From assembly GCF_002094855.1 (NCBI RefSeq), contig NZ_ARYN01000004.1:1-64000 (forward strand): a stretch of 64,000 bases of DNA. Direction: 5' to 3'. A program made the position numbers and the translations under genes. Source of the DNA: Zunongwangia atlantica 22II14-10F7 (GTDB taxonomy: Bacteria > Bacteroidota > Bacteroidia > Flavobacteriales > Flavobacteriaceae). How positions within the stretch are numbered: the stretch's first letter is position 1; every line of letters starts with the position of its first letter. Under the pieces are notes generated by a model, which saw only the letters and a program-made list of their open reading frames with translations, was not told the origin of the DNA and did no database searches. Of this stretch, positions 62,301-64,000 are shown piece by piece.

Positions 62301-63822
62301 GGACGAATATTTCATGATTCGAAAAAACAAACACAAAGGTCATATGCTTGCTTTGTTGAGTCCGGAAACTTGTTCTCATTGCCAGGGAAGTGGTTTGCAA
62401 CCCGAACGACTTAGCGTCACTTTAGACGGCTTGTCTATGCGTGATGTAAAAGCAAAAAGTTTGGGAGCTTTTGAAGATTGGTTGCTCAATTCGGAGCCAA
62501 AAGAAACTATAGATGCGGAACTGATTTCAAAACTGAATGAACATTTAAAAGCGACTTTACAACGCTCGAAACAATTGCACATTGACCATTTGCATTTGAA
62601 TCGAAAATCGAGCACGTTGAGTGGCGGAGAGCAGCAACGGGTCTCGCTCATCAAACAATTAAACAGTCCGTTGCAAGGCGTTACGTATTTGTTAGATGAG
62701 CCTTCGGCGGGATTGTCGCAAAACAACATTGCTGATGTGATTGCCTTACTAAAAGCTTTGGTAGCCAAAGGTAATACAGTGATTGTGATAGAGCATCATA
62801 AGGATATTATGTTGGCAGCAGACCATTTGGTACAAATAGGACCAAAAGCGGGAAGTTTAGGTGGGGAAGTAATGTTTGAAGGAAAACCGGAAGCTTATTT
62901 AAATTCTGAAGCATGTCATCCATTTGTAAAAACAGTATTTAAAAATGTCGAATTTCAGCAAGGAAATGATGTAATTCATATTGAAGGAATTTCGAAACAT
63001 AGCTTACAAAAAGAACAACTTGATATTCCGGTAAGTGGAATTACCGCAATCACCGGAAAATCGGGAATAGGAAAAACCACGTTGGTGAAAGAGGTGTTGA
63101 TGCCGAGTTTAGCACAGCAACAACCGATAAATTGTAGTAGTATTGATTTTCCGAAGCAATATGAAGGCGTGCATTATTTTGAACCGAAACAATTACGAGC
63201 GTACAACAGTACTTTGCTGGTTGATTATTTACATATTTTGAATGCGATTACCAAAGTATTTGCCAAAGAAACCGGAGGTAAAGCCAAAGATTTCTCCTAT
63301 AAAACCAAGACCAGTCAGTGTCCTAATTGTCTCGGAACCGGAATAGTTTCCACCAGTTTAGATGTTGCTGCGAAACACTTGGAAACCTGTGATGTTTGTA
63401 ATGGAAAGCGTTACCGAGTTGAGATATTGTCACAAACTATACATGATAAAAACATTGCTGATATTTTATCGATGAATGTTTCAGAATTACAGGAATGGTT
63501 AAGCAATTTTTTAGGAACAGCAAAAGCCGTTCAGCAATTAGATGATCTACTGAAGATTGGTTTATCGCACTTGCGAATAGATCAATATGTAAAATCACTT
63601 TCTTCGGGAGAAAAACAGCGATTACTGCTAAACAATTGGTTGCAGGCAAAAACTAAAAATCAGCTGTTAATTCTTGACGAACCTAGTATCGGTTTGCATT
63701 ATGCCGATATTGATTTATTATTTGAAGTCTTACAGCAATTAAGCGCAGACAATGATCTTTTAGTGATCGATCACAATCCTTATTTGTTGACTAAAATAGG
63801 GGTAGGGATGGAGCTAAAGTAG
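59332..63822 (+). CDS. Tandem UvrA2-like ABC ATPase (two UvrA units in one chain)
   Basis: This 1496-residue protein is built as four UvrA-type nucleotide-binding halves. Walker A: GLSGSGKSS (28-36), GISGSGKSS (~769) and GKSGIGKTT (~1242). Half 2 has none and begins at DQPIGKTPRSNPATYTG (~509). ABC signatures: SSGDGQR (~347), LSGGEAQR (~650), LSGGEQQR (~1097), LSSGEKQR (~1424). Four Walker B motifs follow (FDEPSIGL, LEEPSIGL, LDEPSAGL, LDEPSIGL). CxxC zinc modules occur in all halves. The UvrB-binding insert is missing in units 1 and 2 (only ~11 residues between LFAR and FSFN), as in UvrA2 proteins. Cytoplasmic; probable damage-tolerance or drug-protection role. Confidence 0.88.
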   Translation: MRIQNAYQNNLKNVSLNLPKNQLIVVTGLSGSGKSSLAMGVIGNEGYRYFLESLPAYNQQNATAIPTALVDDITELPPVIKVEQSKRFQSINATFGTLSELTPVFRILFARYTAEESISKSLFSFNHPKGACETCRGIGEAEYIDIEKLVGDANKTLREGAIVTTLPNGYIVYSQITVEELNKVCEAHGFNVDIPWKDLSEEQQNVIWNGSDRIQVYYGKHSLESRLRWEGFKAKPREIGYYKGILPIMSDILRLDRNPSILRFTSAKTCPSCHGARIKAAHLKYRWKGLNFQEWMELSLNELYKKLQSETYEAGEQVLVNKLCTQLHDLIRLGMDHYRLSTPSMEISSGDGQRIKLIKQVNSSLQGILYVFDEPSIGLSPAYQQHLYHILRRLISRGNTVLVVEHDLNLIKKADWIVELGPKAGVEGGEIIFNGKRADFLKAKDIESPTLEALYTPETKINPNRKEVAETEFEPLEKQLAVVSRKTAAVLTSIQKYSEAKGLQLLTVTDQPIGKTPRSNPATYTGIADKIRDLLAKTDEAKAVGLKKSAFSFNNKAGRCPRCEGAGVITLSMSVMGTINQTCPECNGKRFKPEVLQVHWNNKNISDIYNLSINEASEFFQNEKKLAGVLALLQRLGVGYLKLGQPSNTLSGGEAQRIKLTKHFAKPTKQTILLLEEPSIGLHQQNVIQLVNALQQLKSATSGIVCFENHALFKANCDVFVNNSEAINTENESVPESVLTDEIQIKGARTHALKDLNISFPKQQLSVVTGISGSGKSSLVIDTLHGYDLQEMSKQFSSYQQNRVGVDYQFEVNHISGLTPSICITRKDHQFSQRSDVAKQTDIDKSLRFAFSRKAQFEGKEWSASHFSNAHELGKCGVCDGIGEALLPDVSKIILDPNLSIVDGLLEHNKALYYYGQAGGQYMAIVSEIGKKYGFTLQTPFKEFTQEQKNVLFHGIPEKSWEATWKFKTKSREGTQQVNMVWKGLFTYLMDEYFMIRKNKHKGHMLALLSPETCSHCQGSGLQPERLSVTLDGLSMRDVKAKSLGAFEDWLLNSEPKETIDAELISKLNEHLKATLQRSKQLHIDHLHLNRKSSTLSGGEQQRVSLIKQLNSPLQGVTYLLDEPSAGLSQNNIADVIALLKALVAKGNTVIVIEHHKDIMLAADHLVQIGPKAGSLGGEVMFEGKPEAYLNSEACHPFVKTVFKNVEFQQGNDVIHIEGISKHSLQKEQLDIPVSGITAITGKSGIGKTTLVKEVLMPSLAQQQPINCSSIDFPKQYEGVHYFEPKQLRAYNSTLLVDYLHILNAITKVFAKETGGKAKDFSYKTKTSQCPNCLGTGIVSTSLDVAAKHLETCDVCNGKRYRVEILSQTIHDKNIADILSMNVSELQEWLSNFLGTAKAVQQLDDLLKIGLSHLRIDQYVKSLSSGEKQRLLLNNWLQAKTKNQLLILDEPSIGLHYADIDLLFEVLQQLSADNDLLVIDHNPYLLTKIGVGMELK

Positions 63823-63844
63823 CATTGCAGATATTAAGTTGAGT

Positions 63845-64000
63845 TTAGGATTTCTCTGATTCAAAATTAATAATCCATTCAATCCAAAATTTATCTCTAA
63901 ATATTCCAAAGTAAGATCCCCAGGGCTATTGTTTAAAGGAACTTCAATATTTCCGTCAACTGCAAGTCCGTTTTATAAAATAGGAATGCTTCTTCGGCGT
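63845..64000 (-). pseudogene. Frameshifted PhnB/VOC-family remnant (partial, runs off window)
   Basis: Reading the minus strand from the right edge, three frames join into one PhnB-like C-terminus: AEEAFLFYK, then NGLAVDGNIEVPLNNSP, then WGSYFGIFRDKFWIEWIINF ending at a stop at 63845. The breaks lie near 63971-63974 (a T run on this strand) and near 63918-63926 (ccccaggg). Each behaves like one lost base in a homopolymer. The result resembles 3-demethylubiquinone/glyoxalase-like (VOC) proteins. It may be a true pseudogene or assembly errors near a sequence end; the 5' part is outside. Confidence 0.55.

Overview
The window looks like chromosomal DNA of a marine-type member of the Flavobacteriaceae (Bacteroidota). 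The base composition is AT-rich. Several promoters fit the Bacteroidota pattern TTG-N(17-23)-TAnnTTTG (before rpsF and before the UvrA-like gene), classical Shine-Dalgarno sites are scarce and TTG starts are common. The gene families are typical of the group: TamB with a lipoprotein TamA-like partner, DUF6495, DUF6134, and a carboxypeptidase-like regulatory domain protein. The genus cannot be fixed from sequence reading alone. No rRNA, tRNA, IS element or CRISPR array was seen.

Layout. 1-8499: a truncated OmpA-family lipoprotein, divergent from a tamB/TamA-like pair for outer-membrane assembly. 8516-14087: upp, a secreted protein, nhaA, a universal stress protein, a PA2169-type helical bundle, DUF1697 and DUF6134. 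14235-24283: an XRE regulator with a dead S24-like domain, divergent from a five-gene envelope-stress operon (Tir/CesT-like chaperone, PspA/IM30, YqiJ-like OB-fold membrane protein, flotillin, and a 1622-residue AAA+ ATPase). A 26-codon hydrophobic ORF and a hairpin sit in its leader, and a dispersed palindromic repeat lies before the ATPase gene. 24734-26299: a secreted YadA-head/C1q-like protein. 26509-29843: the four-gene dTDP-L-rhamnose operon rfbBACD.

30002-46860 is mostly housekeeping: a Bax-inhibitor-like protein, purB, a zinc-less sirtuin, trmH, a DEAD-box helicase, rdgB, rlmH, nadC, BrkB, a chalcone-isomerase-like protein, DUF2147, priA, a LytTR response regulator, the rpsF-rpsR-rplI operon and DUF6495. 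46925-56957 holds a GT39 glycosyltransferase, an orphan FtsX permease, hisS, an aldo/keto reductase, a membrane-anchored BRCT-like protein, a DUF3325-DUF3649-PepSY iron-reductase operon, and a divergent ECF sigma factor with a membrane partner. 57034-59128: an iron-type alcohol dehydrogenase and an AraC regulator. 59332-63822: a 1496-residue protein that reads as two UvrB-independent UvrA2 units fused head to tail. The right edge carries a frameshifted PhnB/VOC remnant on the minus strand.

The two most interesting systems are the PspA-flotillin-AAA+ island, with its regulator and leader, and the covalent-dimer UvrA2-like protein. All domain assignments come from reading motifs; no database search was run.
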